Counted from the stretch's first letter, positions 7,911 through 18,441 are shown. The stretch: DNA of 64,000 nt from an uncultured Lachnospiraceae bacterium (GCA_951801955.1 CATOOV010000009.1:1-64000), one strand, 5' to 3'. Numbers and translations: made by a program. The notes: generated by a model not told the origin, from the letters alone.

Positions 7911-8078
7911 GAACAAAAGTGCGATTCACGCACCCCTGCGACCAACATCTTTTGCTAACGCATCTTTTGTTCCGCGCCGCGCACTATTGTCTGGCAATAT
8001 GTTCCACGTGTGCGCGTGCGCATGCTGCCTGGAGGGCTTTTCTCATATAGGAAATTTTACGAAATTTCCTATATGAGA
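7911..8078 (-). repeat. Dispersed hairpin repeat, copy B1
   Basis: It is inverted relative to copy A. It begins with AGAACAAAAGTGCG and ends with the hairpin TCTCATATAGGAAATTT (8041-8057), loop TACG, and its perfect 17-bp complement (8062-8078). An open frame starting RTKVRFTHPCDQ runs through it. Confidence 0.85.
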
Positions 8079-8204
8079 ACAAAAGTGCGATTCACGCACC
8101 CCTGCGACCAACATCTTTTGTTAACGCATCTTTTGTTCCGCGCCGCGCACTATTGGCTAGCAATATGTTCCACGTGTGCGCGTGCTGCCCGGAGGGCTTT
8201 TCTC
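8079..8204 (-). repeat. Dispersed hairpin repeat, copy B2, head-to-tail with B1
   Basis: From 8077 the sequence repeats B1 from 7911 with only a few differences (period 166 bp). It lacks the distal hairpin, ending near the GGAGGGCTTTTCTC word. The same reading frame remains open across both copies. Confidence 0.85.
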
Positions 8205-8318
8205 CTAATTATAATAAAAAATTTCAAGAACGAGTGGGATAAAAGACGGTATAAAAATATAAAAATGCTTCAACCTAATAGTGGGCTTAAAAAAGTGACA
8301 CGATACTAGGAGGAAGCT

Positions 8319-8750
8319 ATGCGAAATTATGAAGAGATCAACGTATTAAAGGAAACCAGAAGAAATGCAGCTATGGCGGTCAAGGCAATTGACGCGCTGA
8401 TGGGCAAAATTTACAATCAGGAGTTTGCTTATGAACTTACTTCTGAAAAAAATCGTTTCCGGGATTTTGAACGGAAAGCAGAAGCGGGGTTGTGGGAATA
8501 TGGTCTGCTGCCAAAGGATTCTGGATTGCAGAAAGTTATGCTTTGGGGGTCTATCCAGGCAAATACCATGCTCAATATCAGTACAAACCATGTGGCAGAT
8601 ATGATGATCCAGGGAAATACCAGAGGCATTACAGAGCTTTTAAAAGTAAAACACAACAATAAGGTTATGGGCAGTTATGCCAATGAGCTGGCAGAAGAAC
8701 TGATGGATTTTGAAGAGGAAAATATCGAACGTCTAAAACGCTTTTTGTAA
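8319..8750 (+). CDS. Conserved helical protein of unknown function
   Basis: The 143-residue product is predicted to be almost all helical, with motifs such as NVLKETRRNAAMAVKAIDAL and a C-terminal LAEELMDFEEENIERLKRFL. This layout resembles ferritin-like or spore-coat helical bundles in general, but I see no metal-binding EXXH pair and do not assign a family. It has no signal peptide or membrane segment. AGGAGG stands 5 bp before the ATG, an excellent site, so it is expressed. The rluF gene follows after 34 bp. Confidence 0.7.
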   Translation: MRNYEEINVLKETRRNAAMAVKAIDALMGKIYNQEFAYELTSEKNRFRDFERKAEAGLWEYGLLPKDSGLQKVMLWGSIQANTMLNISTNHVADMMIQGNTRGITELLKVKHNNKVMGSYANELAEELMDFEEENIERLKRFL

Positions 8751-8784
8751 CAGTATCAATATAGGTGCAGTTGGGGGAAAGGCA

Positions 8785-9519
8785 ATGTCAGAGGAAGTCA
8801 GAATCAATAAATATCTCAGCGAGGCAGGGATTTGTTCTAGGAGGGAAGCAGATCGGCAGGTTGAAGCTGGAAATGTGACGATAAATGGAAGAGCGGCAGT
8901 TATGGGGGATAAGGTGTGTCCCTCAGATATTGTCATGTATGGGAATCATCTGGTATCCAAAGAGGAAGAGATGATTTTGATTGCAGTGAATAAGCCAGTT
9001 GGGATTGTATGCACTTCTGAAAAACGGGAAAAGGATAATATTGTGGACTATGTCAATTATCCCAAGCGTATTTATCCAATTGGCAGGTTGGATAAGGGTT
9101 CCCATGGATTAATTTTGATGACAAATCAAGGGGAATTGGTAAATAAGATTATGCGCAGTGGAAATTATCACGAGAAAGAATATATTGTGAGAGTAAACCG
9201 TGAGATTACGAAAGAGTTTATAGAGAACATGTCAAAAGGCGTATATTTAGAACAATTGGACGTGACCACCAGGCCCTGCCAGGTGGAAAAAGTTGGAAAA
9301 TTTACGTTTCGTATTGTTCTGACCCAAGGTAAGAATCGGCAGATTCGCAGAATGTGTGAAACTTTTCAGTTTCGGGTTGTTGATTTGAAGCGGGTGCGTA
9401 TCATGAATATTCTCTTGGGGAATCTAAAAGAGGGTTCCTATCGGGAGGTTACGCAGAAGGAATGGAGAGAACTTAATAAACAGATTCAAAATTCTTCCAG
9501 TGAGACTGTGAAATTGTAG
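8785..9519 (+). CDS. rluF: 23S rRNA pseudouridine synthase, RluF/RsuA family
   Basis: It isomerises uridine to pseudouridine in rRNA. An S4 RNA-binding domain (about residues 5-60; RINKYLSEAGICSRREAD) precedes the catalytic domain with the signature GRLDKGSHGL, whose Asp (D103) is the nucleophile. QGKNRQIRRMCE lies near residue 180. The Ser-His-Gly variant after the Asp and the overall form favour RluF (U2604 class) over RluB or RsuA, but the exact target is inferred. It is followed after 20 bp by ligA. Confidence 0.85.
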   Translation: MSEEVRINKYLSEAGICSRREADRQVEAGNVTINGRAAVMGDKVCPSDIVMYGNHLVSKEEEMILIAVNKPVGIVCTSEKREKDNIVDYVNYPKRIYPIGRLDKGSHGLILMTNQGELVNKIMRSGNYHEKEYIVRVNREITKEFIENMSKGVYLEQLDVTTRPCQVEKVGKFTFRIVLTQGKNRQIRRMCETFQFRVVDLKRVRIMNILLGNLKEGSYREVTQKEWRELNKQIQNSSSETVKL

Positions 9520-9524
9520 AATAA

Positions 9525-11695
<2,171 letters not shown>

Positions 11696-11699
11696 GTTT

Positions 11700-12632
11700 A
11701 TGCCAATCAAGGTTCAAAGTGGACTGCCGGCAAGGGAAACGCTGGAAAGAGAAAATGTATTTACCATGGATGAAAACAGGGCGATGCATCAGGATATCCG
11801 CCCGATTGAGGTTGGGATTTTGAATTTAATGCCTTTAAAGGAGGAGACAGAATTACAGATTTTGCGTGAATTGTCCAATACGCCTCTGCAGGTGGATGTA
11901 ACTTTTGTAGTGGCAGGCAGCCATGAATCCCGTAATACCTCAAGCAGCCATTTGAATAAATTTTATCATACGTTTGCAGAAGTCAAAGACCGAAAATTTG
12001 ACGGTTTTATTATCACTGGCGCCCCAGTGGAACAGATCGAGTATGAGGAAGTGGATTACTGGGATGAATTTCGGGAGATCTGCGAATGGACAAAAGACAA
12101 TGTTACCTCTACCTTACATTTGTGCTGGGGAGCACAGGCAGGGCTTTATTATCATTATGGAATACAAAAATATAAGTTAGAGGAAAAAATGTTTGGAGTA
12201 TTTGAACACAAGGTAAGCAATCGTAAAATACCGCTGGTGCGGGGATTTGACGATTATTTTATGGCGCCCCATTCCAGGCATACACAGATACGCGCAGAAG
12301 ATATCCAAAAAGTTTCAGAACTTACTGTTTTGGCAGAGTCACAGGAAGCAGGAGTCTTTTTGGTAATGGATACCACAGGAAAGAAGATCTTTGTTATGGG
12401 GCATCCTGAATACGACCGGGTTACGCTACATACAGAATATATGCGTGATAAGGAGAAAGGGCTTCCGATTCAGATACCAAAGAATTATTATCAGGATGAT
12501 GACTGTACCATCCGTCCAAACCTGCAGTGGCGTGCCCATGCCAATACGCTTTATAACAACTGGTTGAATTATTATGTTTATCAGGCAACTCCTTATGAGT
12601 ATACTTCGGTTCCGCCGAAAAAGGGGAAATAG
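11700..12632 (+). CDS. metA: Homoserine O-acyltransferase (MetA family), probably acetyl-specific
   Basis: It acylates L-homoserine in methionine synthesis. The catalytic Cys142 in LHLCWGAQAG and the His/Glu of GHPEYDR are present, and the length (310 residues) is normal. In this family residue 111 is reported to decide acyl choice; here it is Glu (GAPVEQIE), the state described for acetyl-CoA-using enzymes of Firmicutes, whereas the E. coli succinyl enzyme has Gly. I therefore expect O-acetylhomoserine as product. ATG 11700 follows AAGGA by 7 bp; the longer frame reads through the tandem repeat and is not real. Confidence 0.92.
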   Translation: MPIKVQSGLPARETLERENVFTMDENRAMHQDIRPIEVGILNLMPLKEETELQILRELSNTPLQVDVTFVVAGSHESRNTSSSHLNKFYHTFAEVKDRKFDGFIITGAPVEQIEYEEVDYWDEFREICEWTKDNVTSTLHLCWGAQAGLYYHYGIQKYKLEEKMFGVFEHKVSNRKIPLVRGFDDYFMAPHSRHTQIRAEDIQKVSELTVLAESQEAGVFLVMDTTGKKIFVMGHPEYDRVTLHTEYMRDKEKGLPIQIPKNYYQDDDCTIRPNLQWRAHANTLYNNWLNYYVYQATPYEYTSVPPKKGK

Positions 12633-12691
12633 TGGGGAGATTGATGTGCTATATTACAATTGTCAATTGGAAAATTCTTGGATGAATTGCA

Positions 12692-12820
12692 TTGGTACAG
12701 TATGATAACTTGATGGAAAACCTTCATATTCGAGAAAGCAAAGTAAATTATGAATGGTTAAAAGAATCTATTAAGCAGGCTGAAGACGGAAAACTAGTAA
12801 AATTTGATGTGGAGAATTAG
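12692..12820 (+). pseudogene. Remnant of a YefM-type antitoxin
   Basis: About 43 codons before the stop at 12818 read ALVQYDNLMENLHIRESKV then NYEWLKESIKQAEDGK, which matches the C-terminal half of YefM/Phd-type antitoxins (NLMENLxIRxxxxNYxxLxxSI). The DNA-binding N-terminal half is gone: an in-frame stop lies at 12683-12685. The toxin remnant starts 3 bp downstream, the usual spacing in this operon type. Confidence 0.7.
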
Positions 12821-12823
12821 TAT

Positions 12824-12913
12824 ATGAATGTATCTTTCACAGAAAATACATGGGAAGATTATCTTTACTGGCAAAAGATGGACAAGAAAAAATTTAATAG
12901 TATATATTTGTAG
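12824..12913 (+). pseudogene. Truncated YoeB-type toxin
   Basis: The 29-residue frame starts MNVSFTENTWEDYLYWQKMD, the characteristic start of YoeB mRNA interferases, then stops at TAG 12911. YoeB proteins have about 84 residues with catalytic Glu, Arg and His further on, all missing here. The fragment is thus inactive. Repeat copy C lies about 140 bp downstream. Confidence 0.75.
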
Positions 12914-13050
12914 ATATCACTATTGATGGTTGTAAATAGCGTAAGGGACATTTTATTGACAGGGGAAAAATTTCTGTTTGATACAGATAAAAACAGAAGC
13001 TAAAGATTTGGTTCTGTCTGATTGGAGAGTATTCATGATTTATAAATTTT
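12914..13050. other. Short non-coding stretch after the YoeB remnant
   Basis: No gene is visible. The sequence could hold decayed yoeB, but I cannot align it by eye. Confidence 0.3.
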
Positions 13051-13213
13051 TTTCTCATATAGGAAATTTCGTAAAATTTCCTATATGAGAAAACTACCAT
13101 GCGCACGCGCACAAGTGGAAACATATTGCTGCGCAAATGTGCGCGGCACGGAACAAAAGATGCGTTAGCAAAAGAAGTTGACCGCGGGGGTGCGTGAAAC
13201 GCACTTTTGTTCT
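13051..13213 (+). repeat. Dispersed hairpin repeat, copy C
   Basis: Same orientation as copy A. The hairpin has a perfect 19-bp stem (13051-13069 with 13074-13092) and loop CGTA. The GC-rich body and the terminal GTGCGTGAAACGCACTTTTGTTCT word follow in the same order as in copy A; that word spans 13190-13213. The minus-strand frame starting RTKVRFTHPRGQ is open here too. Confidence 0.85.
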
Positions 13214-13254
13214 CAGTTTTTTGAAAGTGAGCCTTGTAGCGGGAGAAATGTTCA

Positions 13255-13767
13255 ATGTATATTAAAGGTACTTATTGGAATAACTACATTGGCGATACGG
13301 ATGACAGCTTAACGCTGGCAGTGTATCTGGCAGATAAACGGAAAGAAAATATTGCTTTGACAGAAATATTCTCCGATATTGGATTGGAAAAATTAAATGG
13401 AAATTTTCGGCAGCATGAGGAGCCGCTGACTGTTGGTTTGACAAATCATGAGTCGGATTATGAGGAACCATATGTGGAATTCTATTTTGCCATTGACCTT
13501 ATTACGGACCTTGCCGCGTTGCTGTTGGAGTGCAGGGTGAATGGAAGCGTGAGTGTGTGTGAAATGGCTGGAGATGATTTGGAAACTGAAGTGCCTGATA
13601 TCTGCATTACGGCAACAGCAGAGGAACATAAGCTGATAAATAAGGCACTCATAGATTTTATATCTGAGCCGTTTTCTTATGATGTAAGCGAAATTCAACC
13701 AGAAGAAGACATATTGGAATTGGCAAAAATTTGTGAAACATTGAGAAATGAATTGTATGGACAATGA
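13255..13767 (+). CDS. Hypothetical acidic protein, possibly an immunity-like protein
   Basis: The 170-residue product is acidic and soluble, with a start MYIKGTYWNNYIGDTDDSLT. The WxxYIGxTDDS pattern reminds me of small immunity proteins of contact-dependent or polymorphic toxins (Imm68-like), but this is recalled resemblance, not a proven match. No toxin or secretion gene is adjacent. GGGAGA stands 8 bp before the ATG. Its position between a repeat copy, a dead toxin-antitoxin pair and tatD suggests accessory DNA; orphan immunity genes are common in such places. Confidence 0.55.
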   Translation: MYIKGTYWNNYIGDTDDSLTLAVYLADKRKENIALTEIFSDIGLEKLNGNFRQHEEPLTVGLTNHESDYEEPYVEFYFAIDLITDLAALLLECRVNGSVSVCEMAGDDLETEVPDICITATAEEHKLINKALIDFISEPFSYDVSEIQPEEDILELAKICETLRNELYGQ

Positions 13768-13971
13768 GAATAAATCACGATTTTTAATCGAGAAATAAAC
13801 CAGCAGCGGAAAGAATCTTTATTCCAAAAACTTAAGCCATCGATTGGTAATGCTTTTGAAAGAGAACTGGTAGATCTGGCAGGATTCAAACCAGCGTTTG
13901 CCAGCACGGCGCAGATTCGAATCCCTGCGCATCAAACATATCGCCTGATCAACCATTTTGCCAATGAACGA
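13768..13971. other. Convergent intergenic region
   Basis: It lies between the immunity-like gene and the end of tatD. It contains T-arm-like words (for example GGATTCAAACC and ATTCGAATCC near 13880-13925), but no cloverleaf can be folded. No terminator with a clear T run was found. Confidence 0.3.
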
Positions 13972-14757
13972 TTATTTTTTGTCAATACAAAATAATCGTT
14001 CCGTATTTTCCTTTGCATGTTTGATCAATTGATCTTCTGGTACTTTCATATAGGTAGCAAGTTCCTTTGCAATATAGGAAATATTCTGGGGTACATTTGT
14101 TTTTCCGAGTCCTGGTATATTTTTTGGTGTTAAATAGGGCGCGTCTGTTTCTAACAAAATTCGGTCAAGAGGAATCAAAGATACAGCTTCACGCAGTTCT
14201 TTTCCCCTCCGGTCATCGCATATCCATCCAGTAATTCCAATAAAAAATCCCATAGAAAGATATTTTTGTAATGTTTCTTTATTTCCAGTAAAGCAGTGTA
14301 CAACTGATTTTTTGCAGATGTCAGGATGATTTTTAAATCTGCGGATGAAATCACTCACAGCGCTGCGTTCATGGAGAAACAAGGGTTTATTTAATTTGTT
14401 TGCAAGAATAATATGTTTGTCTAAACACCTTATCTGGTTTTCCCTTGTAGAAAACATCCTGTCAAAATCCAGACCGCATTCTCCCACAGCAACAATATTG
14501 GGATTTTCCGTGATACATTTTTCCATGAAGTCGAAATCTTCTGGTTTTGCGGAGTCTGCATTGTGGGGATGGATCCCTACGGTTCCATATGCGTCATGAT
14601 TTTTTAAAAAATCATGGATGGTTTTATTTTCTTTTCTGCTTGTGCCAGTTAAAATACATGCGATATTTGCATCAGCGGCGTCCGCTATAATTTTTTCTGG
14701 ATTGGGAAACTGCCTGCAAAACAAATTAACCCCTATATCATAATATGTTATCTTCAT
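13972..14757 (-). CDS. tatD: TatD family metal-dependent DNase
   Basis: The 261-residue product resembles E. coli TatD closely, from the start YYDIGVNLFCRQF through GIHPHNAD, GECGLDFDR (metal-binding Glu), LFLHER, HCFTGNKE and ITGWICDDRRG to ETDAPYLTP. TatD enzymes are 3'-5' exonucleases/DNases linked to DNA repair. ATG 14757 has AAGGAGG 5 bp upstream; the longer frame overlaps the promoter and is rejected. It is transcribed away from the kinase gene at 14918. Confidence 0.9.
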   Translation of the reverse strand: MKITYYDIGVNLFCRQFPNPEKIIADAADANIACILTGTSRKENKTIHDFLKNHDAYGTVGIHPHNADSAKPEDFDFMEKCITENPNIVAVGECGLDFDRMFSTRENQIRCLDKHIILANKLNKPLFLHERSAVSDFIRRFKNHPDICKKSVVHCFTGNKETLQKYLSMGFFIGITGWICDDRRGKELREAVSLIPLDRILLETDAPYLTPKNIPGLGKTNVPQNISYIAKELATYMKVPEDQLIKHAKENTERLFCIDKK

Positions 14758-14775
14758 GTTTGCCTCCTTTGTGTT

Positions 14776-14804
14776 AGTATATACGATGGAAGGTATAGGG
14801 TCAA
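14776..14804 (-). promoter_or_regulatory. Promoter of tatD
   Basis: On the minus strand TTGACC (14804-14799) and TATACT (14781-14776) are exactly 17 bp apart, just before the tatD ribosome site. The start site would lie only a few bases before the ribosome site, giving a very short leader. Confidence 0.65.
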
Positions 14805-14917
14805 TAGCAGATTCCGGTTTCATACAGATACTTATTTTTCTATTGGGTATCGATTAATTAAGGATAGCTTTTTTGATATTCTGGGGTTTGTTATGGATGA
14901 AAGGAAGTGGGAGAATT

Positions 14918-15832
14918 ATGGATTTAAAAATACCGCCACAGTTTGTATCTATAGATGATGCTTTATCCTCACTGTTCGGGAATGGTGTAAAGATTAAAAA
15001 TGCCACCAGGGTTTTAGGAGGCGATATCAATGAGGCATATAAGCTTGAATTGACAGATGGAACACATATTTTTATGAAGTCGAATACCAAAAAGGATGCT
15101 TCATTTTTTTCTGCGGAGGCAGCTGGATTAGCGGCAATTGCACAGACAGGCGCCATTGGTACACCACATATTTTTTGTACTGGGGTGGATGAAAAAAAGC
15201 ATGGGAGTTCTTTTTTGCTTTTAGAATATATTCAAGGGGGAAAAAGAATTTCAGGGTATTGGAGAATTTTTGCCAATCAGTTGTCTGCGATGCACAAGGC
15301 AGACGCCTCCTTTTTTATAAAAGACAAAAAGTATGGATTTCTCTGCGACAATTATATTGGTTCCAGAAAGCAGATAAATACAACATACAACACTTGGATA
15401 GATTTTTTTCGGGACTGCCGTCTGGAACCGCAGGTAAGGTGTGCGGCAGATTATTTTGAGACGTCGGATTTGAAGAAAATTTGCAAATTACTGGACCATT
15501 TGGATAATTTTCTTGTGGAGCCGACGCACCCTTCCCTGCTGCATGGCGATTTATGGTCAGGGAATGTTATCATGGGCAATGATGGTAAGGCATGGCTGAT
15601 TGATCCCGCAGTTTCTGTAGGGCATGCGGAAGCAGAGATTGCCATGACGGAACTTTTTGGAGGATTTCCACAGGAGTTTTATGATGTTTACAGAGAAACA
15701 GGCTTGCTTTTGCCAGGGTACAGCCGCCGAAAAAACCTGTATAATTTATACCATCTATTAAATCATCTTAATATATTCGGGCGGTGTTACCTTTCTGCGG
15801 TAAAGCATATTGTAGAGGAATATATGCCATAG
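14918..15832 (+). CDS. Fructosamine kinase family protein
   Basis: The 304-residue product belongs to the fructosamine/ketosamine-3-kinase branch of aminoglycoside-phosphotransferase-like kinases, which phosphorylate sugar-amine adducts and so help repair glycated proteins or use Amadori products. N-lobe features include VLGGDINEAYKLEL and the ATP lysine region IFMKSN; the catalytic loop is LLHGDLWSGN (Asp211) and the Mg site is LIDPAVSVGHAEAEIAM, typical of this family. ATG 14918 follows GGGAGA; an in-frame ATG at 14897 is weaker. The actual substrate is unknown. Confidence 0.85.
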   Translation: MDLKIPPQFVSIDDALSSLFGNGVKIKNATRVLGGDINEAYKLELTDGTHIFMKSNTKKDASFFSAEAAGLAAIAQTGAIGTPHIFCTGVDEKKHGSSFLLLEYIQGGKRISGYWRIFANQLSAMHKADASFFIKDKKYGFLCDNYIGSRKQINTTYNTWIDFFRDCRLEPQVRCAADYFETSDLKKICKLLDHLDNFLVEPTHPSLLHGDLWSGNVIMGNDGKAWLIDPAVSVGHAEAEIAMTELFGGFPQEFYDVYRETGLLLPGYSRRKNLYNLYHLLNHLNIFGRCYLSAVKHIVEEYMP

Positions 15833-15977
15833 CTCAAAAGTAGCGGTCAAAATCAGAAGAATTTGGATGAGTGCCCTGAAAGTTGGTTCGACTCCTGCGC
15901 CAAGGCTCCCAATGGGAATCTTGAAGGTGCCATAATGGAAATTGTAATGAAAATTCCATGAAAACTACAGAATACCT

Positions 15978-16005
15978 TTGCAAAAAATGGATATTCTGGT
16001 ATAAT
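15978..16005 (+). promoter_or_regulatory. Promoter of the Asp23 gene
   Basis: TTGCAA (15978-15983) and TATAAT (16000-16005) are 16 bp apart, 32 bp before the ATG. Confidence 0.7.
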
Positions 16006-16036
16006 AACAAAATGAATAAGTTTAGGAGGCGTAACT

Positions 16037-16414
16037 ATGGCAGAAGATAGAAAAGCATATATGATTAAAGATGATAAATTAGGGGAAGTACGGATTGCAG
16101 ATGAAGTTGTTGCCATTATTGCCGGACTTGCCGCAACGGAGGTTGAGGGCGTAAGCTCCATGGCAGGGAATATCACCAATGAATTGGTCAGTAAACTGGG
16201 CATGAAAAATTTGTCCAAAGGGATCAAGGTGGATGTACAGGAACATGTGGTGAAGGTGGACGTTGCGCTGAATATCTGTTTTGGTTTTGCAATTCCAGAG
16301 GTATCAGCAAAGGTACAGGAGAGAGTAAAATCTGCAGTTGAGAATATGACAGGGTTGGAAGTAAGCAATATCAATGTTCGGATTGCAGGAGTTGATATGG
16401 AAAAGCGTAAATAA
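16037..16414 (+). CDS. Asp23/Gls24 family envelope stress protein
   Basis: The 125-residue product is a DUF322-type protein (GEVRIADEVVAIIAGLAATE, GVSSMAGN, VSNINVRIAGV), a small family that in Staphylococcus coats the inner membrane face and responds to cell-wall stress. It has no signal or membrane segment. It precedes nusB, a common order in Clostridia, but a terminator-like hairpin separates the two. AGGAGG lies 7 bp before the ATG, an excellent site for an abundant protein. Confidence 0.9.
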   Translation: MAEDRKAYMIKDDKLGEVRIADEVVAIIAGLAATEVEGVSSMAGNITNELVSKLGMKNLSKGIKVDVQEHVVKVDVALNICFGFAIPEVSAKVQERVKSAVENMTGLEVSNINVRIAGVDMEKRK

Positions 16415-16632
16415 TATAGATTAGATGGGAGAAGAACCCTGCCTCTGCAGATAATGAATCAGAAATTTGTGTGAACAGGGAGAAATTTTCTCATCTGGTA
16501 CAGCCTCCGGGGAATGGCAGGCGCGCGGATTTGTGAGTGCTGCAAAAGTGCGGACGTGCCGCCGTCAAAACGCTGGTGGCGTTTTGAAAAAAGTGAAGAC
16601 CATAAAAGAATCTTTCAAGTGAGATTTTCAAA
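16415..16632. other. Intergenic region between asp23 and nusB
   Basis: No gene is seen. A short hairpin CAAAACGC-TGGTG-GCGTTTTG lies at 16566-16586 without a T run. Confidence 0.35.
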
Positions 16633-16660
16633 AAAGGGTGTCTTTCAGACGCCCTTTATT
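16633..16660 (+). terminator. Terminator before nusB
   Basis: AAAGGGTGTCT pairs with AGACGCCCTTT over 11 bp with one T-G pair and a TTC loop, followed by ATTCT. It probably ends the asp23 transcript, about 220 bp after its stop. Confidence 0.65.
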
Positions 16661-16709
16661 CTGTCATAGAAAATCCCTTTGAATTTTATAGAAATAGAGA
16701 GGATAAAAA

Positions 16710-17105
16710 ATGAGCCGCAGAGAGATCAGGGAACAAATATTTAAGTTGTTATTTCGTGCAGAATTTTATGAAGAAAGAGATATGCCAGAGCAGCTACAGC
16801 TTTTTTTTGAGGAATTAGACCAGAAAGAGAATAAGGATACGGTTTATATACAGACTAAATTTAAGGAGATTTTAAGCCATCTGGCAGAAATTGACGCTAT
16901 GGTAAACCAGGTGGCACAGGGATGGAAGACTACCCGTATGGGGAAAGTGGATCTGACCCTGATTCGCCTTGCAGTATATGAAATAAAATTTGAGGAGGAT
17001 GTCCCAGCAGGAGTGGCGATCAATGAGGCTGTGGAATTGGCAAAAAGCTATGGCACAGATGATTCGTCTTCTTTTGTAAACGGGATTCTTGCGAAGCTGG
17101 TATGA
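16710..17105 (+). CDS. nusB: Transcription antitermination factor NusB
   Basis: The 131-residue all-helical protein (REIREQIFKLLFRAEF at the start; KVDLTLIRLAVYEIKF and VAINEAVELAKSYG in the C-terminal half) joins the NusE-boxA complex for antitermination on rRNA operons. Length and motifs are typical. It overlaps xseA by 4 bp (ATGA), showing translational coupling. Confidence 0.95.
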   Translation: MSRREIREQIFKLLFRAEFYEERDMPEQLQLFFEELDQKENKDTVYIQTKFKEILSHLAEIDAMVNQVAQGWKTTRMGKVDLTLIRLAVYEIKFEEDVPAGVAINEAVELAKSYGTDDSSSFVNGILAKLV

Positions 17106-18346
17106 CAAAAAATGTATATACAGTAGGTCAGGTAAATGCTTACATTAAAAATATGTTTGCCCAAGATTTTATGATGAATCGTATTTATGTAAAAGGTGAA
17201 ATTTCAAACTGTAAATACCATACTTCTGGACATATCTATTTTACCCTGAAAGATGAAAAAGGTGCACTCAATGGGGTGCTTTTTGCAGGAAATCGTAAAG
17301 GGTTGGCATTTTCTATGAAGAATGGGGATCATGTCGTTGTGCTTGGTTCCATTTCCGTCTATGAGCGTGACGGAAAATACCAGCTCTACGCAAAAGAAAT
17401 TATTTTAGATGGAGCTGGGCTTTTGTATCAGCGTTTTGAAGCCCTCAAGAGGGAATTAGAGGAGATGGGAATGTTTGCGCCAGAATATAAACAGCCGATA
17501 CCAAGATATATTCAAACTTTGGGCATTGTGACGGCATCTACTGGGGCGGCGATTCGGGATATTCAAACAATCAGCAGACGAAGGAACCCCTATATCCAGA
17601 CGATCCTCTATCCGGCTTTGGTGCAGGGAGATGGGGCAGCCGCAAGTATTGTAAATGGAATCCACGCATTGGAACAGCTTGGAGTGGACGTGATCATTGT
17701 GGGAAGAGGCGGAGGTTCCATGGAAGATTTGTGGGCTTTTAATGAAGAAATTGTGGCACGTGCAGTCTTTGAGTGTTCTGTCCCGATTATTTCAGCGGTA
17801 GGACATGAAACAGATACCACGATTGTAGATTATGTTGCAGATTTGCGGGCGGCTACTCCCTCAGCAGCGGCAGAACTTGCAGTGTATGATGTCCGGCAAC
17901 TGCAAGAGCAGCTTCTTTCTGTGCGTTTGGAACTAAATCGAAGGATCAGTGAAAAGGTAGAGCGATGCCAGGAAAAGGCGGCTCAGTTTGAGAAAAGGCT
18001 AAATCTGTTAAGCCCAGTAAACCAGTTGAATGAAAAGCGCCAGATTACAGCGGATTTTGAAGAAAAATTACGCACGCGGATGGAACAGCAGCTTCTTTTG
18101 AAAAAACATCAATTGGAACTTGTCGCAAAACAGTTGGAATCTTTTTCCCCTATCAAGAAATTAAGTCAGGGTTATGCATTTGTGGCAGACGAAAAGGGAG
18201 AGAATGTTCATGATGTAAATGTGCTGAAATTTGGAGATACCTTAAATATCCATATGTTAAACGGCAAAGTGAAAGCCCAGGTACGCGATATACAAACATA
18301 CAGCAGGGTCACAGAACAGCAAGGCAAAGGATTGCTGGAAAAGTGA
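17102..18346 (+). CDS. xseA: Exodeoxyribonuclease VII large subunit
   Basis: The 414-residue product is the catalytic subunit of exonuclease VII, which degrades single-stranded DNA. It has the N-terminal OB fold (VKGEISNCKYHTSGHIYFTL), the catalytic core (GIVTASTGAAIRDI, IIVGRGGGSMEDLWAFNEE, PIISAVGHETDTT, DLRAATPSAAAEL) and a coiled-coil C-terminus. The last codons recur in the spacer before xseB. Confidence 0.96.
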   Translation: MTKNVYTVGQVNAYIKNMFAQDFMMNRIYVKGEISNCKYHTSGHIYFTLKDEKGALNGVLFAGNRKGLAFSMKNGDHVVVLGSISVYERDGKYQLYAKEIILDGAGLLYQRFEALKRELEEMGMFAPEYKQPIPRYIQTLGIVTASTGAAIRDIQTISRRRNPYIQTILYPALVQGDGAAASIVNGIHALEQLGVDVIIVGRGGGSMEDLWAFNEEIVARAVFECSVPIISAVGHETDTTIVDYVADLRAATPSAAAELAVYDVRQLQEQLLSVRLELNRRISEKVERCQEKAAQFEKRLNLLSPVNQLNEKRQITADFEEKLRTRMEQQLLLKKHQLELVAKQLESFSPIKKLSQGYAFVADEKGENVHDVNVLKFGDTLNIHMLNGKVKAQVRDIQTYSRVTEQQGKGLLEK

Positions 18347-18436
18347 GAGGAAAAGGAGCCTATATAAAAAAATATGATAGAATCACGGAACAGCAGGGCA
18401 AAGGATTGCTGGACAAATCAGAGGAACAAGGAGCTT
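18309..18436 (+). repeat. 74-bp-period duplication of the xseA 3' end
   Basis: The last xseA codons plus the following ribosome-site region (18309-18361) recur at 18383-18435 with about 85% identity. The second copy no longer carries the TGA at the matching place. It provides AAGGAGCTT, the ribosome site of xseB. Confidence 0.85.
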
Positions 18437-18441
18437 AAAAT

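Noticed and set aside
7817..8309. Two overlapping plus-strand frames across repeat copies B1 and B2
   Set aside because: They are the open frame of the repeat itself; no ribosome site before either start.
13860..13935. T-arm-like words suggesting a tRNA remnant
   Set aside because: Two separate TTCGAAT/TTTGAAT words occur, but no acceptor or anticodon stem can be paired around them.
15870..15900. GGTTCGACTCC word like a tRNA T loop
   Set aside because: The flanks do not pair as a T stem and no cloverleaf forms.
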